Assembly (NCBI GenBank): GCA_040081715.1
Contig: JBEBFY010000002.1
Span: 248,001-312,000 of the forward strand
Direction: 5' to 3'
Length of the DNA: 64,000 bases
Source of the DNA: CANKJK01 sp040081715
GTDB taxonomy: Bacteria; Acidobacteriota; Vicinamibacteria; Vicinamibacterales; UBA2999
The position numbers and the translations under genes are program-made. Of the stretch, positions 1 to 8,678 are shown in pieces. The notes beneath the pieces were generated by a model, which had not been told where the DNA came from, ran no database searches, and was given only the letters and a program-made list of their open reading frames with translations. Within the stretch, counting starts at the first letter, position 1, and each line of letters opens with the position of its first letter.

Positions 1-716
1 AGGTGGACGCGACGGCCGCGGCCGTCAAGCGGGCCGGCGCCAAGGTACTGCGTGGCGGCGCGTTCAAGCCGCGCAGTTCGCCGTACAGCTTCCAGGGGCA
101 CGGCGAAGCCGGGCTGCAGATGCTGCGCGAGGCGGGCGACAAGTACGGCCTCAAGGTGATCTCGGAGGTGATGGACGTCAGCCAGATTGAGCTTATCGGC
201 CGCTACTGCGACATCTACCAGGTAGGCGCGCGCAACATGCAGAACTTCACGCTGCTGCGGGAACTGGGCAAGGTCCGCAAGCCAGTCCTTCTCAAGCGCG
301 GGCTCTCCTCGACAATCGAGGAGTGGCTGATGTCGGCGGAGTACATCCTCTCCGGCGGCAACAGCGATGTCATCCTGTGTGAGCGCGGTATCCGGACCTT
401 CGAGACCGCCACGCGGAACACCTTCGACATCTCGGCGATTCCCGTCGTGAAGAGGTTGAGCCACCTGCCGGTGGTGGCCGACCCGAGCCACGGTGCGGGG
501 CGTCGCGACATGGTGGCGCCGCTGGCGCGTGCGGCAGTGGCTGCCGGCGCTGACGGACTCATCATCGAGGTACACAACGACCCGGATCGGGCGCTGAGCG
601 ACGGCGCGCAGTCGATGTATCCCGATCAGTTCGAGCGGCTGCTCTCGGAGTTGCGCATCATCGCTCCGGCGATCGGTCGCAGCATCTGCCTCGAGCCGGC
701 GGCGCAGCGCCGCTAG
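1..716 (+). CDS. aroF: DAHP synthase (3-deoxy-7-phosphoheptulonate synthase), 3' part
   Basis: First enzyme of the shikimate pathway: it condenses phosphoenolpyruvate and erythrose 4-phosphate to DAHP. The reading frame is open at the window edge, and the GTG at position 3 is internal, so the N-terminus lies outside. Visible family motifs are LRGGAFKPRSSPYSFQGHG near the start, QVGARNMQNF, VLLKRG, ILCERGIRTFE and the late block DPSHGAGRR, all typical of the class Ibeta (KDO8P-synthase-like) DAHP synthases. The next gene is tyrA, so this is an aromatic amino acid locus; a strong hairpin separates the two. Confidence 0.93.
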   Translation, partial: VDATAAAVKRAGAKVLRGGAFKPRSSPYSFQGHGEAGLQMLREAGDKYGLKVISEVMDVSQIELIGRYCDIYQVGARNMQNFTLLRELGKVRKPVLLKRGLSSTIEEWLMSAEYILSGGNSDVILCERGIRTFETATRNTFDISAIPVVKRLSHLPVVADPSHGAGRRDMVAPLARAAVAAGADGLIIEVHNDPDRALSDGAQSMYPDQFERLLSELRIIAPAIGRSICLEPAAQRR

Positions 717-722
717 CGAAGC

Positions 723-759
723 GAGGCCGGTTGCGGACCGTCGTCCCGCAGCCGGCCTC
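723..759 (+). terminator. Strong stem-loop between aroF and tyrA
   Basis: Bases 723-738 pair with 743-759 around a four-base loop. Eight perfect GC-rich pairs (723-730 with 752-759) continue through a G-T wobble, six more pairs and one bulged C. No T-tract follows, so it is not a classical intrinsic terminator; it may be a Rho-independent-like stop, an mRNA stabiliser or an attenuator before tyrA. It starts 6 bases after the aroF stop codon. Confidence 0.5.
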
Positions 760-783
760 TCCCTCCGCGATTCCCCTCATGTC

Positions 784-1698
784 ATGAGCGATACCCCGAC
801 TCCCCGTCACCTGCCGATGCTCCACGCCCGCGATCTCGCGCCCGCGCCGGTGTTCGAGAAGGTGGCCGTGATCGGCCTGGGACTGATCGGCGGATCGATT
901 GCGCTGGCGGCACGAGAGGTCTGGCCGCGCGGCCTGCTCATCGCCGTCGATCGCAAGAACGTGCTGGAGCAGGCGATGGTGCGCCATGCGATCGACGTGG
1001 CGGCCGACGACCTCGGTGTGATTGCGGAGGCGGATCTGGTGATCCTGGCGGCGCCCGTCCGCCAGAACATCGCGCTGCTGGCCGAACTGGACGAATACAT
1101 TCCCGGTGCCGCGGTCGTGACCGACGTGAGCAGCACGAAGCAGGATGTCGTGGAGGCCGCGCGCGCCCTGCCGGCGCGCTTCACGTTCGTGGGCGGGCAT
1201 CCCCTGGCCGGGGCGGCGCGTGGCGGGTTCGAGCACGCCCGCCCGGACCTCTTCAAGGGCCGGCCCTGGATCTTCACGCCGCACTCGGACGCCTCGGGTG
1301 ACGCCGTGGACCGGCTCCGGCAGTTCGCCGCGGGACTGGGCGCCGTGCCCAGGTCGATGGAGGCGGCGGCGCATGACAGGCTGGTGGCCTTCCTCAGCCA
1401 CCTGCCGCAGTTGACCGCGAGTGCGTTGATGGCAGTGGTGGGGGAGGCCGTCGGCGCTGAGGGCCTGGCACTCTCGGGGCGAGGCCTCGTGGATACGACC
1501 CGCCTGGCCTCGAGCCCCGCGGACATCTGGCGCGACATCGCGTGGACCAATGCCGCCGATATCCGGCAGGCACTGAATGCACTGATTGCGCGCCTGTCTG
1601 CACTGCGCGACGGGCTGGAAGATGGCGGCGTAATCGAAGAGACGTTTGATGAGGCTGCCCGGTGGCGGGACGCCTTGATGAAGGATCGGACCAACTAG
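784..1698 (+). CDS. tyrA: Prephenate dehydrogenase
   Basis: Oxidatively decarboxylates prephenate to 4-hydroxyphenylpyruvate in tyrosine synthesis. The 304-residue product has a short N-terminal extension, then a Rossmann dinucleotide-binding start (VAVIGLGLIGGSIALAA, near residue 29). The substrate motif GGHPLAGAARGGFEHA and the helical-domain motif FLSHLPQLTASAL follow. No ACT regulatory domain follows, so feedback by tyrosine, if any, is not through ACT. It lies 67 bases after the DAHP synthase gene and 9 bases before the thiolase gene, which suggests co-transcription. Confidence 0.93.
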   Translation: MSDTPTPRHLPMLHARDLAPAPVFEKVAVIGLGLIGGSIALAAREVWPRGLLIAVDRKNVLEQAMVRHAIDVAADDLGVIAEADLVILAAPVRQNIALLAELDEYIPGAAVVTDVSSTKQDVVEAARALPARFTFVGGHPLAGAARGGFEHARPDLFKGRPWIFTPHSDASGDAVDRLRQFAAGLGAVPRSMEAAAHDRLVAFLSHLPQLTASALMAVVGEAVGAEGLALSGRGLVDTTRLASSPADIWRDIAWTNAADIRQALNALIARLSALRDGLEDGGVIEETFDEAARWRDALMKDRTN

Positions 1699-1707
1699 GA
1701 GTCGTCG

Positions 1708-2910
<1,203 letters not shown>

Positions 2911-2919
2911 CGGCGGCGA

Positions 2920-4092
2920 TCAGCGCTCTGCCGTGAGGAGGAATCGCTCCACCCGGTCCATCACCACGGGCCACCGGTACTCGCGATCCACGTACGCACG
3001 GCCATGCGCGCCAAGCAGGCCGGCCTCATCTGGATGCGTGAGGAGGTAATCGAGGGCCTCGGAGAACTCCAGCGGCGAGCGGTAGGCCAAGCCCCCGCCT
3101 GCCCGCGCCACCTGCCCGTCGAGCACTCGGCAATGGCCGTTGACGAGTGCGGGCACGCGGTGATTCCACGCTTCGAGCAGCGCAATGCTCAGGCTCTCGA
3201 ACGGAGAGGGCACGATGAGCAGCGCCGCGTACGACAGCAGCGCGTCCCTGACCTCTTCGGTGACAAACCCGAGCGTGCGGATGCTGGGGTGTGCCGGGAG
3301 CGGGATGGTGGGAGGACCAGCGAAGACGAGCGTCGCCGGTTCTCCGCCTCCGGCCAGGTGCTGCACGAAGAACTCGGCGAGCGTATGCGCGCCCTTGTTC
3401 TTGTCCACGCGTCCGAGGCACAGCAGGAAGCGGTCGGGGATGTCCAGGGGGTCGAGGACACTTCTGGCCGGCGCCGGAGCCGGCGGCTCGATTCCGATGC
3501 CTGTCACGGCGCTCCGGCCGAGAGGCCGTCCGGCACTGGTTGCCACGAGGGTGCCTTCCTCGGGCGTCATGAAGAGGTAGCCCCCCGGCAGGGCAAAGAA
3601 GCTCTCGAGGACGCCCAACTGAATCGCCGGATCTTCCTCGGCTGTGGGCACCAGAATTGCGCGTTCCGCCACAACCGGCAGCCCGAAGTAGGTGGGGTAG
3701 TACCGGAAGGTGAAGAACAGGATGCGGTCGTAATCAGTGCCATGCGCGCGAAGGTGGTCGATGAGGCCCGGGACCGCAGGCCCGTTCTCGCGGAACCACG
3801 CATCTTCCAACTCACGCGGCGCCCGCGTCGCGCCGAACACCTGGGCGCTCAGGTCCCGAAAACGGCCCGGGTTCCGTTTCCGGGTGACCGGAAAGCGGCG
3901 GACGGTCACGCCGCGCTCGCTGGTGACGCCGGCGGGGAGTTCGTTGGCCCACGTCACGTAGTCACTCGCACACGACGTGAGCACGGTGACGTCGTGATGC
4001 GCGGAGAGCCGCTCGGCATACTGGCGGCACAGCGTTTCCGACCCGCCGGCGACGCCGGAGCCGTAGCGCTGGACGACGAGGGCGAGCCTCAC
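2920..4092 (-). CDS. GT4-type glycosyltransferase
   Basis: Transfers a sugar from a nucleotide-activated donor, probably to a lipid-linked glycan or cell-surface polysaccharide; donor and acceptor are unknown. The 390-residue protein starts with a GT-B N-lobe (LALVVQRYGSGVAGGSE), has FLLCLGRVDKNKG at the C-lobe start and the E-x7-E donor motif PSPFESLSIALLEAW. I chose the GTG at 4092 because it overlaps the upstream stop codon (GTGA) and places the Rossmann strand right at the N-terminus; the frame is open up to 4158. It converges on the thiolase gene. Confidence 0.85.
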   Translation of the reverse strand: MRLALVVQRYGSGVAGGSETLCRQYAERLSAHHDVTVLTSCASDYVTWANELPAGVTSERGVTVRRFPVTRKRNPGRFRDLSAQVFGATRAPRELEDAWFRENGPAVPGLIDHLRAHGTDYDRILFFTFRYYPTYFGLPVVAERAILVPTAEEDPAIQLGVLESFFALPGGYLFMTPEEGTLVATSAGRPLGRSAVTGIGIEPPAPAPARSVLDPLDIPDRFLLCLGRVDKNKGAHTLAEFFVQHLAGGGEPATLVFAGPPTIPLPAHPSIRTLGFVTEEVRDALLSYAALLIVPSPFESLSIALLEAWNHRVPALVNGHCRVLDGQVARAGGGLAYRSPLEFSEALDYLLTHPDEAGLLGAHGRAYVDREYRWPVVMDRVERFLLTAER

Positions 4093-4541
4093 CGGCCGGC
4101 GAGCCGTTCGACCTCGGCCCGCAGCCGGGCATTTTCGATCGCCAGCTCCTGCACACACGCGAAGACCAGTTGGTTCACGCGCTGCTGCCGCTCGAAGTTC
4201 TCGCTGGAAAACTCGAAGAGCCAGCGCAACATCGGCAGGAGTAACTTCACTTTCACAAACAGGATGGTCCGGCCCACCGGCCCGCTCCGGTGGGTCTGGA
4301 AGTTCAACCCGGTTTCCAGACGCCAGGCGGCAGGGTCGCCCAATACTTCCGTCAGCAGAACGGCGCCCGGGTGCCGCTGAACAACGGCGCGACGGAGCAG
4401 AGCCTCGACGGCGTCGAGTACGGCCGGGTCATCGAGGGCATCCGAGGCGCCATGCCGGCGCAGGTCCACGCGGAGCCGTTCGCGGACGCGCCGACGGACC
4501 TCGGCGGAGATTCCGGCAGGCGTCTCAGGTTCGGGCGCCAT
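4089..4541 (-). CDS. Hypothetical protein preceding the glycosyltransferase
   Basis: 150 residues, no family recognised with certainty. The first half is acidic and charged (residues 1-75); a hydrophobic stretch, GRTILFVKVKLLLPMLRWLF, lies near residue 95, and the C-terminal 30 residues form a probable coiled coil ending ENARLRAEVERL. It overlaps the glycosyltransferase start by 4 bases and follows the secreted protein gene directly, so the three are probably one transcript. The hydrophobic-plus-coil segment resembles N-terminal parts of some methyltransferases from polysaccharide clusters, but no SAM-binding motif is present. That link is only a guess. Confidence 0.6.
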   Translation of the reverse strand: MAPEPETPAGISAEVRRRVRERLRVDLRRHGASDALDDPAVLDAVEALLRRAVVQRHPGAVLLTEVLGDPAAWRLETGLNFQTHRSGPVGRTILFVKVKLLLPMLRWLFEFSSENFERQQRVNQLVFACVQELAIENARLRAEVERLAGR

Positions 4542-4976
4542 TCAGCGTTCGCTGATTCCGCCCTGCACCTGCAGGTTGGATGACGTGAACCCGACGATCC
4601 GGTTCTTCTGCTTCAGGCGGATGACGACTTTATACTGACCGCCGGATCGGAACGTGTGCTCGGCGGAGTAGCGCCGCGTGACCTGGCTCTTCCCGGCCTC
4701 GTAGGGTGGGCAGTCGGCTGACGACTCCGAGGTCGTGTCGTCGCCCCACTCCCACTCCACTGCGGGACAGTAGAGTTCCTTGTTGTCGTCTGGCCCTCCG
4801 CGAATCTCGACGGCCGCGCGCACGCGCACCGGCGCGGTGGCCATGGAGGGTGTGACCTTGAGTGATAAACTCACTTTCTTGTTCTTGTCGTCGGCCGCGG
4901 CATCAGCACTGCCAGGATTCAGCAACAGCAGCGCTGCGAGTGTGCACGCGGAGGCCAGAACGCCAGTGTGAGTCAT
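4542..4976 (-). CDS. Secreted protein with PKD-like fold, function unknown
   Basis: 144 residues. The ATG at 4976 follows a GGGAG ribosome site and opens a clean Sec signal peptide (MTHTGVLASACTLAALLLL, cleavage probably after ADA). The mature part looks like a beta-sandwich of the PKD/CARDB kind: VSLSLKVTPSMATAPVRVR, then WEWGDDT and a late AEHTFRSGGQYKVVIRL, the usual PKD pattern of 'WdfGDg...Ht Y...G Y V'. Two cysteines (in YCPAVEW and ADCPPY) could form a disulfide. It is transcribed away from pepA and is followed at once by the 150-residue unknown. Confidence 0.7.
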   Translation of the reverse strand: MTHTGVLASACTLAALLLLNPGSADAAADDKNKKVSLSLKVTPSMATAPVRVRAAVEIRGGPDDNKELYCPAVEWEWGDDTTSESSADCPPYEAGKSQVTRRYSAEHTFRSGGQYKVVIRLKQKNRIVGFTSSNLQVQGGISER

Positions 4977-5023
4977 GGTGAATCTCCCGGAGGGGTTCAC
5001 CGGATTGTAGCAAGGGAGCAGGG

Positions 5024-6538
5024 ATGCCGAGCGTTCATCAGCCCATCACCGTGCGCGTGACCAGCGAGGCCCCCCAATCCGTGGACGTGGATGCGTGGGT
5101 GGTGCCGGTCTTCGAGGGCGATGACCTCGACGGCCTCGCGGCGCTGAACGAGGCGTCGGTCGGGCATCTTGCGGCGGCCAGGGCGCGGGGCGAGTTCACG
5201 GGGCGGGCGTTTGAGGTCCTCACCGTGCCGCTGGCGGGCTGGAAGGCCGGATGGCTGGTGGCTGTCGGTGCCGGGCCGCGGACGGAGTACGCGGCGACGG
5301 CCGCCCGCCGTGTCACGACCACGGGTGCGCTCGCGGTTCGGGCACGGCGGCTGACCCGGATGGGCGTCCTGTCGCGCCCGCTGCCTGCCGGCGGCGCCGA
5401 GCATGTCGTGCAGGCCATCGCCGAGGGTGCCTTTCTGGCGAACTTTGAGGGCGCCTCGCTCAAGACGGCCGACCCGCGCCGCCAGCCCTGGCTCGACGAG
5501 CTGGTGATTGTGGCGGCGGAGTCCGCCGGCGTGCGGACGGCCGCGGCCAGGGGCGCGCTGATGGGCGAGGCCACCAATCAGGCCCGGGCGCTTGTGAACG
5601 AGCCAGGCAACCTCCTGACCCCGCGGGTCTTCGCCGAGCGGGCGGTCGAGATGGCGCTCACTGCGGGCCTGCCGATTGACGTGCTCGGCGAGCAGGAGAT
5701 TGCCGCGCTGGGGATGGGGCTGCTGCACGGCGTGGCACGCGGGAGCAAGGAGCCGCCACGCGTGCTGGTGATGCGCCATGACCCGCCGGGTGTCACCGGG
5801 GGCCCGGTCCTGGGCCTGGTCGGCAAAGGCATCACGTTCGACTCCGGGGGCATCTCCATCAAGCCCGCCGACCACATGGACAAGATGAAGGGCGACATGG
5901 CCGGTGGGGCAGCGGTTGTCGCCGCGATGTGCGCCATCGCTCGGCTCGGAGTGCCGCTCCGCGTGGTGGGCATCGTGCCCGCCACCGAAAACCTCCCGGA
6001 CGGGGATGCCATGAAGCCAGGCGATGTGCTGACGAGCGCGGCCGGCAAGACCGTCGAGGTACTGAACACCGACGCGGAGGGCCGCCTGATTCTGGGCGAC
6101 GGCGTCTGGTATGCGCGTCAGCTGGGTGCCACGCATCTGGTGGACGTGGCCACGCTGACCGGCGCCTGCATGATCGCACTGGGCAAGACCACCACCGGCC
6201 TCTTTGCCACGCCTCCCGCCTGGAGTGACGAGGTCAGGCTGGCCAGCGAGCGGGCGGGCGAGCGGATGTGGCCGATGCCGCTGTTTGAGGACTATCGCGA
6301 ACTGTTCCGGAGCGAGATCGCCGACTTTTCGAACACCGGCGGCCGCTACGGCGGCGCGATTACCGCGGCGCTCTTCATCAAGGAATTCGCGGGCGACCTG
6401 CCCTGGGCGCATCTCGACATCGCCGGCCCCGCGTGGGCGGAGGAGGCCAAGCCGTATCAGCCGAAGGGCGCCACCGGCGCGGCCGTGCGCACGTTGGTCG
6501 AGCTGGCCCTCGCGGCTGGGGCGTGGGCCGGTCACTGA
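5024..6538 (+). CDS. pepA: Leucyl aminopeptidase (M17)
   Basis: Di-metal cytosolic aminopeptidase that removes N-terminal residues from peptides. The 504-residue protein has the usual two-domain layout. The catalytic domain carries Lys268 and Asp273 in GKGITFDSGGISIKP, the following DKMKGDMAGGAAV block and the signature NTDAEGRL at residues 348-355 (Asp350 and Glu352 as metal ligands, Arg354), then VATLTGA. The start ATG has an AAGGGAG ribosome site six bases upstream. It is divergent from the secreted PKD-like gene and is followed after 2 bases by a tiny membrane-protein gene. Confidence 0.95.
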   Translation: MPSVHQPITVRVTSEAPQSVDVDAWVVPVFEGDDLDGLAALNEASVGHLAAARARGEFTGRAFEVLTVPLAGWKAGWLVAVGAGPRTEYAATAARRVTTTGALAVRARRLTRMGVLSRPLPAGGAEHVVQAIAEGAFLANFEGASLKTADPRRQPWLDELVIVAAESAGVRTAAARGALMGEATNQARALVNEPGNLLTPRVFAERAVEMALTAGLPIDVLGEQEIAALGMGLLHGVARGSKEPPRVLVMRHDPPGVTGGPVLGLVGKGITFDSGGISIKPADHMDKMKGDMAGGAAVVAAMCAIARLGVPLRVVGIVPATENLPDGDAMKPGDVLTSAAGKTVEVLNTDAEGRLILGDGVWYARQLGATHLVDVATLTGACMIALGKTTTGLFATPPAWSDEVRLASERAGERMWPMPLFEDYRELFRSEIADFSNTGGRYGGAITAALFIKEFAGDLPWAHLDIAGPAWAEEAKPYQPKGATGAAVRTLVELALAAGAWAGH

Positions 6539-6540
6539 CC

Positions 6541-6747
6541 ATGCAGGGCCCTGGCGCGATCGTCGTCGACGTCATCAGACAGCCGCCGGTCACGCCCGAG
6601 CTCGGAATGGGGGATGTCGTCCTGGGGGCCGTTGGCCTGACCGGCGCGATCATGATCGGCGCGGTCGTGACGGGCCTGGTCATTGGCATCGCCGTCGTGG
6701 GCAGCAAGATCGTTCGCGGACGCCGCTCGGGAGCCGGGCGGATCTAG
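6541..6747 (+). CDS. Small membrane protein, 68 residues
   Basis: Starts 2 bases after the pepA stop codon, so it could be translated by coupling; no Shine-Dalgarno sequence of its own is evident. It holds one long hydrophobic stretch (about residues 24-52, DVVLGAVGLTGAIMIGAVV onward) followed by a basic tail, KIVRGRRSG, giving an N-out/C-in prediction. I recognise no family. Third-codon GC is high, which supports coding, but the short length keeps confidence moderate. Confidence 0.5.
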   Translation: MQGPGAIVVDVIRQPPVTPELGMGDVVLGAVGLTGAIMIGAVVTGLVIGIAVVGSKIVRGRRSGAGRI

Positions 6748-6767
6748 CAGCCCGTGTGTTGCAACCA

Positions 6768-8216
6768 ATGATGCCCACGGGGTCCGTCCACCTGCGTACC
6801 TCACCCCGGCTGGCGATCTACCTGACGGCCCTGCTGGTGGCCGGCGGGCTGGCAGGCACCATACTCAGAAGTCCTCTCCAACTGTCCGACTGCCTCGTGC
6901 CGATGCTGCAGATGCTGGATGCGCCGTCGATGTGGGGTGTGTTCGTCGACAAGGCCACGGCGCCGGCGTTCTTCAGACCGCTGTTTTGGGTGCAGGTGAA
7001 GGCAGGGGTGGACCTCGCGTCGGGCCACTACTTCCTGGTGTTCAAGGCCTTCCACGTGGCGTTGCTCACCGCCTTGTTGATGCTGTTCGCCAAGGCGTCG
7101 CGCGTCAGAGCCTGGACGGACGTGCCGGTGTTCGTGTTCAGCCTGATGGTGCTGATTGGTCTGCACACGTTCGTTGGCATGGTGTGGGAGGCCTTTCCAA
7201 TCAACCACTACCTGGAGATCGCCGTCGCGACACTTGCCGCAATGGTGCTCGTGGAAAGGTCGCCATCGCTCGGTAACGACGCGTTGGTCATCGGGGTCCT
7301 TCTCCTGGGGGCCCTCACGCTGGAGACCGGATTGCTGGTCTCGGTTGTCGTCGTTGGCGCCCGATTGCTCGGCGCTCGCGGAGTCTCCGCCAGGGCGACG
7401 TGGGCGGTCGTTGTGATCACGGCTGGGTATCTCGCCTTCCGTTTCCTGTACCTCCAGGCCGGCGTGCCGGGGCTCGAGGAACGGACCGTCGGATTCGGGC
7501 TCGGGAAACTCAGCACTGCCGAGGCGGCCGCGCGCTTTGGCGCAGCGCCGATGGTGCTGTACGGATACAACCTCATGGCTTCCGTGTTCTCGGTCTGGCT
7601 GTCGGAGCCGAGGGCGGGCGTATTCGAGGCTGTGCGGGCGTGGATGGGCGAGGCGCCATGGCCGGTATCTTTCATCGGAGTGCTGTCATCCCTGCTGGCG
7701 TCGGCCTGCGTACTGGCATACGCGTGGCGGCGCCAGAGCGCCTGGAGGGATCGGGTATTCACCGCTGAGGATCGCGTCGTCCTGCTGGCGGTTGTGGTCA
7801 CGGTCGCCAATGCCGCGATTGCGTTCGCCTACGTCAAGGACGAAGTGATGAGCGCTGCCGGTGTCGCCTATGCGCTCGCGGTTGGGGTTGCCGCCAGGGA
7901 GCAGGCCGGTCGCCTTGCGGCCGGCAGTGTCAGCCGCCGACGCGTCGGCGGAGCGCTGCTGTGTGCGGCGGTGGTGCTGTGGTCGGTTCGAGGATTGGGC
8001 GTGCACTACCGGATGCTCTATGTGGCCACCACCGTGCGCGCCGAGTGGGCCGACGCGGACCAGTGGCTGAGCCAGCAGGGAGTAACGCTATCCCCGGGGG
8101 GGAAGATCATGACGCTGCAGTTGGCCGAGGAATCGGCCGCCATGCCGGTGCTGCACGAGTACTTCCTGCCCAGGTGGGGCAACGCATGGTTTGGCAGTGG
8201 GCGATGGCGGTTCAGT
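6768..8216 (+). CDS. Polytopic membrane protein, 3' end out of frame
   Basis: About 483 codons of convincing coding sequence from tandem ATGs at 6768/6771. I count roughly nine to eleven hydrophobic segments, the first at YLTALLVAGGLAGTIL, and a soluble C-terminal part containing MTLQLAEESAAMPVLHEY. The layout (loop with acidic residues after the first membrane helix, many helices, C-terminal soluble tail) recalls GT-C glycosyltransferases, but I see no defining motif. The frame has no stop codon near its natural end and would run to 9437 through the antisense amiC gene. A TGA at 8219-8221 one frame away overlaps the next gene's GTG, so a missing base near 8187-8216 is likely. Confidence 0.65.
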
Positions 8217-8217
8217 C

Positions 8218-8670
8218 GTGAGAGGGTTTCGAGCGTGGTGGTGCTTCCTGCCGGCGCTGTGCTCGGCGCTGGCGGGAACCTGGCTGGGAATTGCGCCACA
8301 CGTGGGAGTACCGGTGTGGGGCGCCCCGGAGCCGCTGACACTGACCGAGGCGGTGACGCTGAGGGATGTGGGCGAGGTGCGGCGGCTGCTCAGGACGGGG
8401 GCAGATCCGAATGGGGCGTATCGACTGAAGTACGGGCTGCGACGCGATGTGCCGCTGACCGCCACGCCCGTGGAGGCTGCGCTCCTGGAGCGGTACACGC
8501 CGATGCTGGAATTGCTGCTGGGGCACGGTGCGACGATTCCGGCGTTAACAGCGCCGTATGCCTGGTGCCTGCTGATGGCGGACGAGCGTTATGCGCTGGC
8601 GCGGGAGATCGCCACTCTGCATGGAGACGCTCCCCGAGAAGACTGCTCGTTGGTGGAGTTCAGCCGATAG
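8218..8670 (+). CDS. Ankyrin-like protein with N-terminal membrane anchor
   Basis: 150 residues from GTG 8218. One hydrophobic segment at residues 6-26 (AWWCFLPALCSALAGTWLG) precedes an acidic helix and ankyrin-type helices: LTEAVTLRDVGEVRRLLRTG followed by ADPNGA is a typical repeat, and TPVEAALLERYTPMLELLLGHGA is a second. The GTG shares GTGA with an out-of-frame TGA that would end the preceding membrane protein if one base were restored, which suggests the two genes were built as a coupled pair. An alternative is a single fused protein. Protein-binding role inferred from the repeats only. Confidence 0.65.
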   Translation: MRGFRAWWCFLPALCSALAGTWLGIAPHVGVPVWGAPEPLTLTEAVTLRDVGEVRRLLRTGADPNGAYRLKYGLRRDVPLTATPVEAALLERYTPMLELLLGHGATIPALTAPYAWCLLMADERYALAREIATLHGDAPREDCSLVEFSR

Positions 8671-8678
8671 GCTCGCGT

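Noticed and set aside
8096..8102. A run of seven G in the membrane-protein gene, as a phase-variation or slippage site
   Set aside because: The same frame is convincingly coding before and after the run, so no frame change occurs there.
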